Assembly: GCA_000621985.1 (NCBI GenBank)
Contig: JHWW01000005.1
Coordinates: forward strand, 1 to 64,000
Direction: 5' to 3'
Length of the DNA stretch: 64,000 bases
Source of the DNA: Lachnospiraceae bacterium V9D3004
Lineage (GTDB): Bacteria; Bacillota; Clostridia; Lachnospirales; Lachnospiraceae
Of this stretch, positions 8,340 through 16,959 are shown one piece after another. Each line of letters opens with the position of its first letter. Position 1 is the first letter of the stretch. Made by a program: the position numbers and the translations under genes. The notes below the pieces were generated by a model. That model was not told where the DNA came from and made no database searches. It saw only the letters and a program-made list of their open reading frames with translations.

Positions 8340-11300
8340 TCAAACCTCGCTTACTATATATTCATAAATATCTTCACGAACAGGCACATCCAATTTATAA
8401 TTTATCTCAAAAGCATCATCACCTGTTTTAGGCATTTTAATTGGATTAGGCTCACCCTGTGCAAACATTTCACCTAAAAAATAAAATTCTTTCGCCTCAT
8501 TATCATCCTTATTTTTTCTTACAAATAGAAGAATTATATTTTCTTTATCTTCAGGTGTTCTTTTATAAAAATGATCTGCATCACTAGAATTAGTTTTTCT
8601 CGGATGCTTTGATAACGCAATCAAATTATCAGGCGTTATAAATCTATCTTCATAAGCAATTGCATCTTCTGTCTTGTCATAATTTATAAATACAGGCAGT
8701 GTTTTTGTAGTAGTATCATAAAAATACCCTCCAATATTTTGTGCGTTCATATTTTTTTGCCAATTTAACAATCTACATACATCTTCATATGTATACTTCT
8801 GATAAAGTGCAAAGTTTGTATTCTTGTATGTATCACTATAAAAATCTTCGTACAATAATATCCCGTATTCAATAATATCCATTACCATTTTGTAAAACTC
8901 TAAGTCTGATAAAAGAAATGTTCTAAACTTGCAATTTAATTGATATCCATCATTCGTCTTATTAACGAGCACACAGTCTTTATACTTCTTTCGCTCTTCA
9001 TCCTTAGGAAACTGATTGGTAAGATTACGCAATACAGATTCCTCCACTTTTTCGTCAATATAAAGATTATTATATTTACTCATTATTGCACCGAAATAAG
9101 CCAAAACTCTGTTCTCTTGGTTAATTAAATTTTTTAATATCAATAGTTCATGAATACGTTTCATTTTTGTTACTTTTCTTGACAAAAATTCTATAATCTG
9201 CTCTTCAACGTCATTCAACCGTATGGTATACTCATCTCCATAATATTTTACAAGAAAAGAATAATATGAACCAAATTTATCAAAATATTTACTCACATCA
9301 ATTGATCCATATTCTCGAAAATCAAGTACCGACGGAATTCTTCCCAATCTATATTTTAATTGTTCAAACGAGTGTTTCAATAACTTTACATCATTTGTTC
9401 TTGCTGAATCTATTGATTTAAATATTCTTTGACGTGATATTTCATCAAAATGAACTGTCGATGCTCCTGGAATAACTCTTGTTCCTTCAGACACATATCT
9501 TCGCATAGAATCCTTGTTGTAACTTCTATCCCCAGAGAGTGCAATAGGAATCATATAATTATTTGTATAATTTCCAATGAAATCAATAATAACCACATAT
9601 TCCTTGTCATATGAATTTCGTAACCCTCTACCTAATTGTTGTACAAAAACGATCGGTGATTGCGTTTCTCTGAGCATCAACACTTGATTAATCTCAGGAA
9701 TATCTACACCTTCATTAAAAATATCAATAGTAAATATATAATCCAAAAATGGCATGTCATCAATTTCAACGCGCTCTCTGTTCTCTATACCAGTCAAATG
9801 ATGGCGTAAAACTTCTTCATCTACTTCTTTCGTAAGTAAATCTATACATCTTTCTCTTGTTTCCTCATTATCATCACCAAATAATGCCTTTGCATAATAG
9901 CCTCTTTCAACAAACTTTTGAGATAACTCACGAGCCTCATCCTTCCTACTGCAAAAAACAAGACCTTTTACTCTATCTCCACTATATCCATAATAATTTG
10001 TTTGTTCCAGAATATGATTAACTCTTTGTTCTGAAACTAAATAATTAAAATTCTTCAATCCCGTTTTATCATCTATAACATCTCCATTTATCTCTATATC
10101 CGTTATTCCAAAGTAATGAAAGGGACATAGCATATCTTCTTTTAGCGCCTGCTGTAATCTTATTTCATATGCTATATTATGATCAAATAGTTCAAATATA
10201 TCGAATCCATCAGTTCTTTCCGGACTTGCCGTCATTCCAAGCCAAAAATCTGGATGAAAATGATTCATGATTCTCTGATAACTGTTTGATCCTGCTCTAT
10301 GAACCTCATCGATACATACCCAATCATAATTTATTCCATGATTATCTAAATAATCAAAAGTTTCCTGTTTTGACATCATAGACATTGTTGCAAACAGAAT
10401 ATCAGCATCATATTCTTTTGAATTACCTGATAACAATGCTAACTTTTTGCTTTTACCAAAGATTTTTTTATAACTCTTCATTGCCTGTTTTGCTATTAAT
10501 TCTCTATGTACAATGAAAAGTGCTTTTTTCGGATTCTCATTCTTGAGTGCAAATGCAGACGCATAAGTTTTTCCTGTTCCCGTAGCACTAATTAACAATG
10601 CCCTTTTAGCACCATTTTTTCTCAATTCATGTACATTTCTAATAAACACTTCCTGCATTAAATTTGGCTTTAATTGATATGTTTCAAAGTCTACAACATC
10701 TTCTTCTAATGCAATTTCATGTTGTGATTTTATTAGCTTTTCGATTCTTTTTTTATTATAATACTGCTTCTTATACTTTTCGCTTATTGTCTCATATTCC
10801 AATGCAGCTTCATCATTCCACATACTATCAAATTCACGAATTATAGTTTGGACCATTGCTCCATTTTCAGTACTAACAAGTGCTGCATTCCACTCCAAAT
10901 TGGTAGTTAACGCCGTTTGTGTCATATTCGAACTACCTATAACAATTCTATATGTACCTTCTTCTCTAAACAAATAACCTTTTGTATGAAAACCGACACC
11001 TGTTTCACTTACATGATACATTTTTAATCTAACATTATTAAGCTCAGATAATCTATCTAATGCATACGGATCACTAAATGTTAAATAATCCGTTGTAAGA
11101 ATTCTTCCACTTATTCCCTGCTTTTCTAATTCCTTAAGCGTCTCTGCCAAAGCAATAAAACCACTTCTGCTAATAAATGCCACACTTATAGAAAATTCAT
11201 CACAATGCAGCAATTCATTTTCAATGTATGTTAATACTTTAATTCCAACTTTATGATTATTTGTCAACAACTGCGGACTATAAGCCAAATTTGATTTTAT

Positions 11301-11360
11301 GGAATTATCAATATATGCATTACTAATACCTGCGTAGATATTTTTTTCTATTTTATTCAC
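8340..11360 (-). CDS. Phospholipase-D-nuclease / DEAD-box helicase fusion (long form, DUF3427-like tail)
   Basis: The 1006-residue protein begins with a GTG start and a GGGGG site 7-12 bases upstream. Domains: PLD nuclease (FHTKGY about 124-129, IGSSN 141-145), helicase with P-loop ATGTGKT (259-265), a DEVH box, QLGRGLRN motif VI, and a long C-terminal domain with the DUF3427 arrangement. It is paralogous in plan to the 823-residue helicase downstream but diverged in sequence. It heads the cluster helicase, NUDIX, zinc ribbon, methyltransferase, helicase. Confidence 0.85.
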   Translation of the reverse strand: MNKIEKNIYAGISNAYIDNSIKSNLAYSPQLLTNNHKVGIKVLTYIENELLHCDEFSISVAFISRSGFIALAETLKELEKQGISGRILTTDYLTFSDPYALDRLSELNNVRLKMYHVSETGVGFHTKGYLFREEGTYRIVIGSSNMTQTALTTNLEWNAALVSTENGAMVQTIIREFDSMWNDEAALEYETISEKYKKQYYNKKRIEKLIKSQHEIALEEDVVDFETYQLKPNLMQEVFIRNVHELRKNGAKRALLISATGTGKTYASAFALKNENPKKALFIVHRELIAKQAMKSYKKIFGKSKKLALLSGNSKEYDADILFATMSMMSKQETFDYLDNHGINYDWVCIDEVHRAGSNSYQRIMNHFHPDFWLGMTASPERTDGFDIFELFDHNIAYEIRLQQALKEDMLCPFHYFGITDIEINGDVIDDKTGLKNFNYLVSEQRVNHILEQTNYYGYSGDRVKGLVFCSRKDEARELSQKFVERGYYAKALFGDDNEETRERCIDLLTKEVDEEVLRHHLTGIENRERVEIDDMPFLDYIFTIDIFNEGVDIPEINQVLMLRETQSPIVFVQQLGRGLRNSYDKEYVVIIDFIGNYTNNYMIPIALSGDRSYNKDSMRRYVSEGTRVIPGASTVHFDEISRQRIFKSIDSARTNDVKLLKHSFEQLKYRLGRIPSVLDFREYGSIDVSKYFDKFGSYYSFLVKYYGDEYTIRLNDVEEQIIEFLSRKVTKMKRIHELLILKNLINQENRVLAYFGAIMSKYNNLYIDEKVEESVLRNLTNQFPKDEERKKYKDCVLVNKTNDGYQLNCKFRTFLLSDLEFYKMVMDIIEYGILLYEDFYSDTYKNTNFALYQKYTYEDVCRLLNWQKNMNAQNIGGYFYDTTTKTLPVFINYDKTEDAIAYEDRFITPDNLIALSKHPRKTNSSDADHFYKRTPEDKENIILLFVRKNKDDNEAKEFYFLGEMFAQGEPNPIKMPKTGDDAFEINYKLDVPVREDIYEYIVSEV

Positions 11361-11432
11361 TAAATAACCCCCAATTTTTTACGCATACGCCCATAAATTA
11401 CTCTTTAAGTATACTCCATATTAATATTTGTT

Positions 11433-11795
11433 TCAACAAAAATAGTCTCCAACCTTCTCTTCAAAATAGCCTCTTTTATATGCTTCGCAACCATTTTTGA
11501 GCATGTTTGCATACATTGCTTCTGCAGACTCTGAATAAATGCTATGCAGTTCATCCATGATTTTCTCATCAGACATACAATGAACAGATTCATCGGAAAT
11601 TCTGGCTTCTAACCATTCTGGAGAATTCCCGATATTATGCCTTGTCAATTCGTTCCGTATCTGTTCATGGCAGTAAAACCGATATCCATTCATTTCCATT
11701 ATACGATCAATCATTTTGTTCTGATCATCCTTCCGGATAAGATGTGTCTTAGAGATGAAATCAGTATCCAGAAGAGCATATTTTTCTTTTCTCAT
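11433..11795 (-). CDS. PIN-like protein, apparently truncated at the C-terminus
   Basis: The 120-residue protein starts with a PIN-like strand containing an acidic residue (YALLDTDFISK), followed by an EQIRNELTRH segment that supplies the second conserved acidic position. PIN ribonucleases need further acidic residues nearer the C-terminus, and the ORF stops (FEEKVGDYFC) before such a region would appear. It follows an XRE and ImmA/IrrE pair (9 bases after the peptidase stop), an arrangement seen in toxin-antitoxin modules. It may be an inactivated toxin. Confidence 0.6.
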   Translation of the reverse strand: MRKEKYALLDTDFISKTHLIRKDDQNKMIDRIMEMNGYRFYCHEQIRNELTRHNIGNSPEWLEARISDESVHCMSDEKIMDELHSIYSESAEAMYANMLKNGCEAYKRGYFEEKVGDYFC

Positions 11796-11804
11796 ACGCT
11801 CACC

Positions 11805-12626
11805 TTAGCTTTCCTTACGAAAGTCCTTTCTGATTCTCTCCAGGTACATCTTATCCGACTCCTCACGGCTATCAGTCAGCAGATCATTTTCACTGTTGTA
11901 CTCCATATCATCGAGCAAACTGCCAAAATAAGAAAGACCTCTGCTGTCCTGCTGCCACCCAAGAGCCTTCCCTGTAAGCATTATCCGTTCAGATACATAA
12001 TCAGCATTAACCATAAGCAGTTCCTTAGCTTTATCAGGTGTAATATCGTGATTTTCCGCTAGTCGTAATACAACAGCCTTATACGGAAGCGCAAATAAAT
12101 CCATTAAAGTCAGAACTTCATCTACAGAAATCTTCTCTCCCACTATGCCATAAAGCTTAAGCTGTTCATCCAGCATGCTATCCGGCATCAGTATTAATCC
12201 GGCAAATGCGTTGGCTTCAATATCTTCCTTTGACACTGCTAAATCATCAACTGTTTTTGAATCTAACAATGATCCGCATGTTATCGTATCCGGATCGATA
12301 TTTTCTGCATAGCAATGTATATGATATAACTCATGAGCTGCTGCAAAAATCTGTTTACAGATAGCAAGATCAGAATTAACACAAAGAAACAAGGTGTCCT
12401 TTTTTACAAATGAAAACGCCCAAAGTTCATCATCCTTAAACGGATATCTGAGTATTTCCAGAGATAATTCACGTTTTCTTGCGTAATTCGATACAATTCC
12501 AAATATGGAATCACGAATAATAGAACTTCCACAATAGTTTGCAATGAAAGCTTTAGCCTGAGTATTAATTTTCTCAAATTGTTTTGGATGCTTACTGAAT
12601 AAGCTTTCCTCAAAAATATTTCCCAT
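11805..12626 (-). CDS. ImmA/IrrE-family metallopeptidase
   Basis: The 273-residue protein has the zinc peptidase motif HELYH (about residues 99-103) and the glutamate-bearing EANAFAGLILMP. Family members cleave XRE-type repressors, as in ICEBs1 ImmA. The ATG overlaps the XRE stop as TGATG, with GGAGG just upstream, so translation is coupled. The likely target is the adjacent XRE protein (inference). The extra C-terminal region of about 90 residues has no recognised domain. Confidence 0.85.
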   Translation of the reverse strand: MGNIFEESLFSKHPKQFEKINTQAKAFIANYCGSSIIRDSIFGIVSNYARKRELSLEILRYPFKDDELWAFSFVKKDTLFLCVNSDLAICKQIFAAAHELYHIHCYAENIDPDTITCGSLLDSKTVDDLAVSKEDIEANAFAGLILMPDSMLDEQLKLYGIVGEKISVDEVLTLMDLFALPYKAVVLRLAENHDITPDKAKELLMVNADYVSERIMLTGKALGWQQDSRGLSYFGSLLDDMEYNSENDLLTDSREESDKMYLERIRKDFRKES

Positions 12627-13003
12627 CAATCATCCTCCCATGCAACCATCATGGCATTGCCATTTTCACGGACTCTTTTATGAAACAAGATCATATCCGA
12701 GAGCTCATCAGCAATTTGCAGTGCCTGCCTAGCTTGTTCAGACTGAACCTTTCCCATAAACGCATGAACAACATCAGTATCAGAATGTACAGTAGATATT
12801 TTGGTAAGCTCCTCCATCTTTACACCAAGATAATCTGCAATAGATTTAAGTTCAACAGCGTTAATCATACGTGTACCATTGAGCATTTTGTTTACCGTCT
12901 GTTTATTTGTTTTAAGAGCATCAGCAAGATCTGTCTGTTTTTTATTTTGACATTTTAGCAATGTAAGTATATTATTTGCAATAATTTTATTCATATCAAT
13001 CAT
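12626..13003 (-). CDS. XRE-family transcriptional regulator
   Basis: The 125-residue protein starts MIDMNKIIANNILTLL; a textbook AAAGGAGG site fixes the ATG at 13003 rather than at the longer open frame. Residues 10-65 form a helix-turn-helix (KKQTDLADALKTNKQTVNKML). The tail is probably the part recognised by the partner peptidase. It is the first gene of the XRE, ImmA, PIN-like operon and is presumably autoregulating. Confidence 0.85.
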   Translation of the reverse strand: MIDMNKIIANNILTLLKCQNKKQTDLADALKTNKQTVNKMLNGTRMINAVELKSIADYLGVKMEELTKISTVHSDTDVVHAFMGKVQSEQARQALQIADELSDMILFHKRVRENGNAMMVAWEDD

Positions 13004-13178
13004 TGTTTCTGCCTCCTTTAATAAGACTTCTTCTTTATTGTTTTTATTATACGCCGGCAAACCGCTGTAGTTAACATTATCTTTACCGCATCATATGTAC
13101 AAACAGAATTTGTAACCATTTTAGTTACTGATATATATTAATAACACAATAATATTTCCTCATTTCTTCCACCAAAAG

Positions 13179-13206
13179 AAAAAAGAGCCGCTGTTACACG
13201 ACTCTC
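13179..13206 (-). terminator. Rho-independent terminator of yjdF
   Basis: On the minus strand a GAGTCG/CGGCTC stem (one U-G pair) with an 8-base loop is followed by a run of T. It lies 25 bases past the yjdF stop. An identical copy sits at 14882-14908 behind the duplicated yjdF fragment. Confidence 0.75.
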
Positions 13207-13231
13207 TTCCTCATTACCTTAGCACACAAAG

Positions 13232-13648
13232 TCAATGTCCTTTGTGTTTTTCTTTTCGTTTCTGCTGTTTTAACTCGTATTGGCGTTTAATTTCTGCCTC
13301 CCGTTCTGCTTTGCTGATCTGTTTGCGTTCGGTTTTTAGTTCCTCACGCTGCTTCTGCAAAGCTTGTTGGGATTTTGTCCCGATACCGCGGCTATTCAAC
13401 TGTTTTTTCACATTGCGCTGCCGTCGCTTCGGATTATCGGCAGTCTGCCTCACTTCAATCTGGACAGCCGGACTGAACTTCAACTTATAGTAATATTTGA
13501 GAATATAGTCCAATAGATCGTAATCTTTTGGCTCCGCTCCAAATGTAACTTTACATACGGACAGTTCTCCATCTGATATCCGCTCGATAACGCCTACCCA
13601 GAATGGTTCCTCAAAATATACAGTAAGTTTTCCGCTCGTTTTGTCCAT
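13232..13648 (-). CDS. yjdF: YjdF-family protein (DUF2992)
   Basis: The 138-residue protein has the YjdF layout: a beta-rich N-terminus (KLTVYFEEPFWVGVIER), a middle part ending around EVRQTADNPKRRQR, and a very basic coiled tail of KQ/RE repeats ending KEKHKGH. The function is unknown; the family is typically controlled by the azaaromatic-sensing yjdF riboswitch. A strong site (GAGGAGGGG) precedes the ATG, and a structured leader lies upstream (13660-13815). A partial second copy is at 14936-15081. Confidence 0.85.
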   Translation of the reverse strand: MDKTSGKLTVYFEEPFWVGVIERISDGELSVCKVTFGAEPKDYDLLDYILKYYYKLKFSPAVQIEVRQTADNPKRRQRNVKKQLNSRGIGTKSQQALQKQREELKTERKQISKAEREAEIKRQYELKQQKRKEKHKGH

Positions 13649-13659
13649 AACGATCCCCT

Positions 13660-13815
13660 CCTCTTAATTGTGTTACGGACAAAGAATGGACAACCCGACA
13701 GACTGGGCAAATTGGTTTTCAAACAGTCTGCCTGGAGGGGCAGGTTACTTACCCTGTATAGACAGGACGGCCGGGCTACCTACCGGCTCTGGCACATATC
13801 TCTATGTACGTTGCG
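13660..13815 (-). promoter_or_regulatory. Likely yjdF riboswitch in the yjdF leader
   Basis: The leader can form several stems on the minus strand: GCCGG...CCGGC near 13771-13787, CCTGT-CTAT-ACAGG at 13752-13767, and CAGACTG...CAGTCTG near 13700-13733. A conserved-looking GTAAGTAACC lies between them. A TATAAT box sits upstream near 13875. YjdF genes are known to be preceded by a riboswitch that binds azaaromatic compounds. The assignment rests on gene context and foldability, not on a covariance search. Confidence 0.65.
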
Positions 13816-13923
13816 TTTTTATCTTTGTCATTTATTACTGCGCTTTCTATATCGGCGAAGCACAGCATCTTTATTATACCATAAAATATAATCCCTGTGT
13901 GAATAATATCAAGTCCATCTAAT

Positions 13924-14036
13924 CTTTTCTGTGGCACAGTTCATGAACCACCACGTAGTCTATGATCTCCGGAGGTGTCAGCATTAGCAGGCAGTTAAAG
14001 TTCAGATTTCCTTTGCTGCTGCAGCTTCCCCATCTT
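13924..14036 (-). pseudogene. Internal fragment of a duplicated ygjP-like gene
   Basis: This stretch nearly repeats 15170-15285 of the YgjP-like gene, with only a few differences. It encodes the same [12 protein letters not shown] to VVHELCHRK part, including the HELCH zinc site. Flanking coding sequence is missing on both sides, and its 5' end overlaps the flavodoxin stop codon. It pairs with the yjdF fragment at 14936 as evidence of a segmental duplication followed by deletion. Confidence 0.8.
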
Positions 14037-14565
14037 ACCCTATTGCTTCAATAATAGGCTCGATATACGACCTGTCAATCCAATTCCCCTTTTCATTTTC
14101 CCCCACAGCCATTAGTGCCTTTTCCCATATCTCATAGTCTTCCGGGTTCTTTTTTGAAACTGCCTTACGGAGCATCTTGCATAATGTCCTGTCCTTGAAA
14201 GTCATCTCTTTCATATCAAATGTTCCCCGGCAATAGAAGCAGGGGATTCCGGCAAGTTCACCTTTAAGATTATGCTGTACAACTGCTTCATATGAATTCG
14301 GCTCATAAGGAGATGCGCCACAGCAGAATACAATTATTTTCTTGTCTTTAAGCTTGCCAATATTCTTCTTCAGGAACGATAGCCCGGCAATTCCGGATGC
14401 ATAGATTCCGCCACCTAGGATAATAACGTCATAACCTGTAATCTCCTTTGTATCTGCGTCATCGGTCTTGATGCATGAAAAACCGGTCCTTTCTGCTATC
14501 CAATCTGCATACTGCTTCGTTGCTCCATACTTTGATTTGTATAAAATGATTCCTTTCATAGTCAA
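14035..14565 (-). CDS. Flavodoxin-domain protein (HemG-like)
   Basis: The 176-residue protein starts (M)[20 protein letters not shown], the FMN phosphate-binding loop of flavodoxins, and has [17 protein letters not shown] and [11 protein letters not shown] for the flavin. It resembles the Clostridial flavodoxin/HemG-like group and probably acts as an electron carrier or quinone/oxygen-stress enzyme. It lies downstream of a broken MarR regulator with intact operators, so it may now be expressed without its regulator. A GGAAGGTG site precedes the ATG. Confidence 0.8.
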   Translation of the reverse strand: MTMKGIILYKSKYGATKQYADWIAERTGFSCIKTDDADTKEITGYDVIILGGGIYASGIAGLSFLKKNIGKLKDKKIIVFCCGASPYEPNSYEAVVQHNLKGELAGIPCFYCRGTFDMKEMTFKDRTLCKMLRKAVSKKNPEDYEIWEKALMAVGENEKGNWIDRSYIEPIIEAIG

Positions 14566-14600
14566 TTCACCTTCCCATTCTTATTCGTATATAATACTGC

Positions 14601-14807
14601 TTATGGCTCCATCAAAATATATAAAGTCTCCGTCCGGATAGTTCCATATAGCCTGAAAAAATATTTCCAACTGATCTCCTGCATGGTATTATCCGCCATC
14701 GCCTGAAAGCGATTCTCGAATGCGCTTAGCAGGCCGATCAGATAATAATTGGATGGACTGTTGGAAAAATCCACATTTTCATTTTATATAACCTCTTCTA
14801 TCAGCAT
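14601..14807 (-). pseudogene. MarR-family regulator remnant
   Basis: From ATG 14807 the frame reads seven codons, a TAA, then about 60 more residues (NENVDFSNSPSNYYLIGLL, AFENRFQAMADNTMQEISWK) before breaking up. The segment matches the N-terminal dimer helix of MarR-type regulators. The winged helix is absent, so the protein is dead. Its position, between palindromic operators and flavodoxin, shows the original MarR-flavodoxin operon. Confidence 0.65.
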
Positions 14808-14826
14808 AGATCTTCTCCTTTATATA

Positions 14827-14880
14827 GGTAATATATTACCCTTCTTTAATAAAGGTAACATATTACCTTGTTTATGTCAA
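14827..14880 (-). promoter_or_regulatory. Promoter region with paired MarR-type operators
   Basis: A consensus -35 TTGACA (complement of 14875-14880) is followed by two 14-bp palindromes, GGTAACATATTACC (14854-14867) and GGTAATATATTACC (14827-14840), centred 27 bp apart. They lie directly upstream of the ribosome site of the MarR remnant and are typical of MarR autoregulation. Confidence 0.65.
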
Positions 14881-14935
14881 GAAAAAAAGAGCCGCTGTTA
14901 CACGACTCTCTTCCTCATTACCTTAGCACACAAAG

Positions 14936-15081
14936 TCAATGTCCTTTGTGTTTTTCTTTTCGTTTCTGCTGCTTTAACTCGTATTGGCGTTTAGCTTGTT
15001 GGGATTTTGTTCCGATACTGCGGCTATTCAGCTGTTTTTTCACATTGCGCTGTCGGCGCTTCGGATTATCAGCAGACTGCC
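14936..15081 (-). pseudogene. Duplicated 3' fragment of yjdF with internal deletion
   Basis: The minus strand reads QSADNPKRRQRNVKKQLNS to SQQAKRQYELKQQ and KEKHKGH, the tail of yjdF, in a frame different from the overlapping YgjP-like gene. Compared with the intact copy, 24 codons (LQKQREEL to AEREAEI) are missing. Even the terminator is copied (14882-14908). The junction with the peptidase gene is near 15081. Confidence 0.8.
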
Positions 15082-15609
15082 TTCAGTCTTCAACCACTTC
15101 CTTAGTTCCTTATATTCAGGCAACACCTTCTCCACCTCACTCCAGAACTTCTTTGAATGATTCATTTCTTTTCTGTGGCACAATTCATGAACCACCACGT
15201 AGTCTATGATTTCCGGAGGTGTCAGCATTAGCAGGCAGTTAAAGTTCAGATTTCCTTTGCTGCTGCAGCTTCCCCATCTTGTCTTCTGGTTGCGGATGGT
15301 TATTCTTCCGTAGTCAACGCCGATGATCTTTGAGTAATGTTCAACTCTTTCCGGGATGTACTTAAGCGCCCTGTCCGCAAGCTCTTCTATCTCCGGACGG
15401 GTCAGGCTTTTTATATCATTTTCCCTGATGCGGGCTTTTCTTTCATTTATCTTATCAATTTGTTTTGTGATCCACGCTTCCTTTTCATTAAGGATGCGGT
15501 TTATTTCTCTCTTGCTTACCCTGCGCGGGGCTCTGACAGTAACCGACAGGTCCTCATTTACGCGGATGCCTACTGTTTTTCTGTCAGAACGGATTATCTT
15601 GATTTCCAT
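15040..15609 (-). CDS. YgjP-like M48-type metallopeptidase
   Basis: The 189-residue protein begins MEIKIIRSDRKTVGIRV (ATG 15609, AAAGAGG upstream) and carries the zinc-peptidase motif [14 protein letters not shown] with [14 protein letters not shown] before it, as in YgjP/DUF45 proteins. The substrate is unknown. The last dozen residues (SLLIIRSADSAM) are read from the duplicated yjdF fragment out of frame, so the natural C-terminus has been replaced. The fold may still be complete because the fusion lies after KWLKTEG. Confidence 0.8.
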   Translation of the reverse strand: MEIKIIRSDRKTVGIRVNEDLSVTVRAPRRVSKREINRILNEKEAWITKQIDKINERKARIRENDIKSLTRPEIEELADRALKYIPERVEHYSKIIGVDYGRITIRNQKTRWGSCSSKGNLNFNCLLMLTPPEIIDYVVVHELCHRKEMNHSKKFWSEVEKVLPEYKELRKWLKTEGSLLIIRSADSAM

Positions 15610-15653
15610 GTTAGCCTCTTTCTTTCTATTGCAAAATGCAAAAAACACCTTAT

Positions 15654-16310
15654 CTAAATAGACACTATCTCCAGCGTATCCGGCTCCACATGACATTTCA
15701 AAAACAGCACTTCCACCCCTGCAGCCTTTGCCTCTTCAAATGCCACGCCGAATTCCGGGTGCGTCTTGACGTTCGGTCTTACCTCCGACACTCCGTCCAT
15801 CTGTATCACGAATGCCAACATTGCCTTATATCCGTCTTTTATGGAACAGACAAGTTCACGAAGGTGCTTCACGCCACGTTCCGTCGGGGCATCCGGAAAG
15901 TAACCGATACCGTCAATTTCAAGGGTACAGCCCTTTACTTCCATAAGGTAACGCTCTCCGGCGCGCTCCATATAGAAATCAATTCTGGAATTGCCATATG
16001 TATATTCAGGCACCACCCTGTCGTAATCCTGTGTGGCGAGCCACTCCTTTACAACTTTGTTAGGAGCCTGACTGTCAATATTGAAGAGTATTCCTGTATT
16101 CTTCTTTACTGCCACCAGGTCGTACGTTGTCTTTCTTCCCGGGGTTCCCGGTGCCGTAAGGTACACTTCACTTCCGGGGATAAGAAGTTCCCTGCACCTG
16201 CCGGTATTTTTCACATGAACTGTCTCCCTGTGACCATCTATGTCCACTTCGGCTATAAAACGGTTGGGGCGGGATATGAAAGCGGCCTTCGTTATGTTGT
16301 CGTAGGTCAT
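15654..16310 (-). CDS. sfsA: SfsA family DNA/RNA nuclease
   Basis: The 218-residue protein matches SfsA along its full length: OB-like N-terminus (RPNRFIAEVDIDGHRETVHVKNTGRC), then the PD-(D/E)XK-like core (SRIDFYME, YLMEVKGCTL, FPDAPTERGVKHL). SfsA was first described as a sugar-fermentation stimulator and is now regarded as a nuclease-fold protein. It sits upstream of the YgjP-like gene (44 bases to that ATG) and may be co-transcribed with it. Confidence 0.9.
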   Translation of the reverse strand: MTYDNITKAAFISRPNRFIAEVDIDGHRETVHVKNTGRCRELLIPGSEVYLTAPGTPGRKTTYDLVAVKKNTGILFNIDSQAPNKVVKEWLATQDYDRVVPEYTYGNSRIDFYMERAGERYLMEVKGCTLEIDGIGYFPDAPTERGVKHLRELVCSIKDGYKAMLAFVIQMDGVSEVRPNVKTHPEFGVAFEEAKAAGVEVLFLKCHVEPDTLEIVSI

Positions 16311-16330
16311 GGCAGTTGTTCTCCCTTCGT

Positions 16331-16372
16331 AAAATACCGCAGCTACCCAGGAGAGCAGCTACGGCATTTTTT
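16331..16372. terminator. Bidirectional terminator between nitroreductase and sfsA
   Basis: AAAATACCGCAGC pairs with GCAGCTACGGCATTTT, allowing small bulges; the stem is flanked by A and T runs on both sides. It ends the minus-strand nitroreductase transcript. Confidence 0.65.
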
Positions 16373-16393
16373 CTTCAGTCCATTTCCCGGCAC

Positions 16394-16906
16394 TCAGATA
16401 TAACTCACTGTCTCCTCTAACGGCTTCCTGCTGTTATGATTCTCTAACGGACCTGCTCCTTCTGCAGCATAACCGAGGTCGAGGATCATTAAGATCTCTT
16501 CATTTTCCGGAAGGTCAAGATCTTCTGCCAGTTTATCGGGATCGAAGAAATTGAGCCAGCAGCTGTCGATTCCTTCATCATAAGCGGCAAGCATCAGATG
16601 TGTTGCCACTATGGCTGCGTCCTCAACTCCCGAGTCTCTTTTTCCGCCCGGATAGGTGAATACATTATTCTTATCGAAAGCAACCACAAGAACTACAGGT
16701 GCTCCGTATCTGCAAGGTGTTGCCTTGTCGATCTTTGCAAGTGCTTCCTCTGATTCAACAACATATATGTGCTGTTCCTGAAGATTCTTTGCTGTGGGTG
16801 CAAGTCTTCCTGCCTCTAAGATCGCTTCGAGTTTTTCTTTTTCGATCTTCCTTGAATCATACTTCTTACATGAATAACGATTTTTAACTACTTCTTTGAA
16901 TTCCAT
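16394..16906 (-). CDS. Nitroreductase-family flavoenzyme
   Basis: The 170-residue protein has the nitroreductase FMN-binding start (NRYSCKKYDSRKIEKEKLEAILEAGRLAPTAKN written in parts: RYSCKKYD and AGRLAPTAKNLQ), DAAIVATHLMLAAYDEGIDSCW and the closing GYAAEGAGPLENHNSRKPLEE. It would use FMN and NAD(P)H to reduce nitro or quinone compounds; the physiological substrate is unknown. AGGAGG lies 8 bases upstream of the ATG. Confidence 0.85.
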   Translation of the reverse strand: MEFKEVVKNRYSCKKYDSRKIEKEKLEAILEAGRLAPTAKNLQEQHIYVVESEEALAKIDKATPCRYGAPVVLVVAFDKNNVFTYPGGKRDSGVEDAAIVATHLMLAAYDEGIDSCWLNFFDPDKLAEDLDLPENEEILMILDLGYAAEGAGPLENHNSRKPLEETVSYI

Positions 16907-16959
16907 TTTTGCGTCCTCCTTTTAAAATGTTGTCGTGAATTCTGTTTCATGTTATATCA

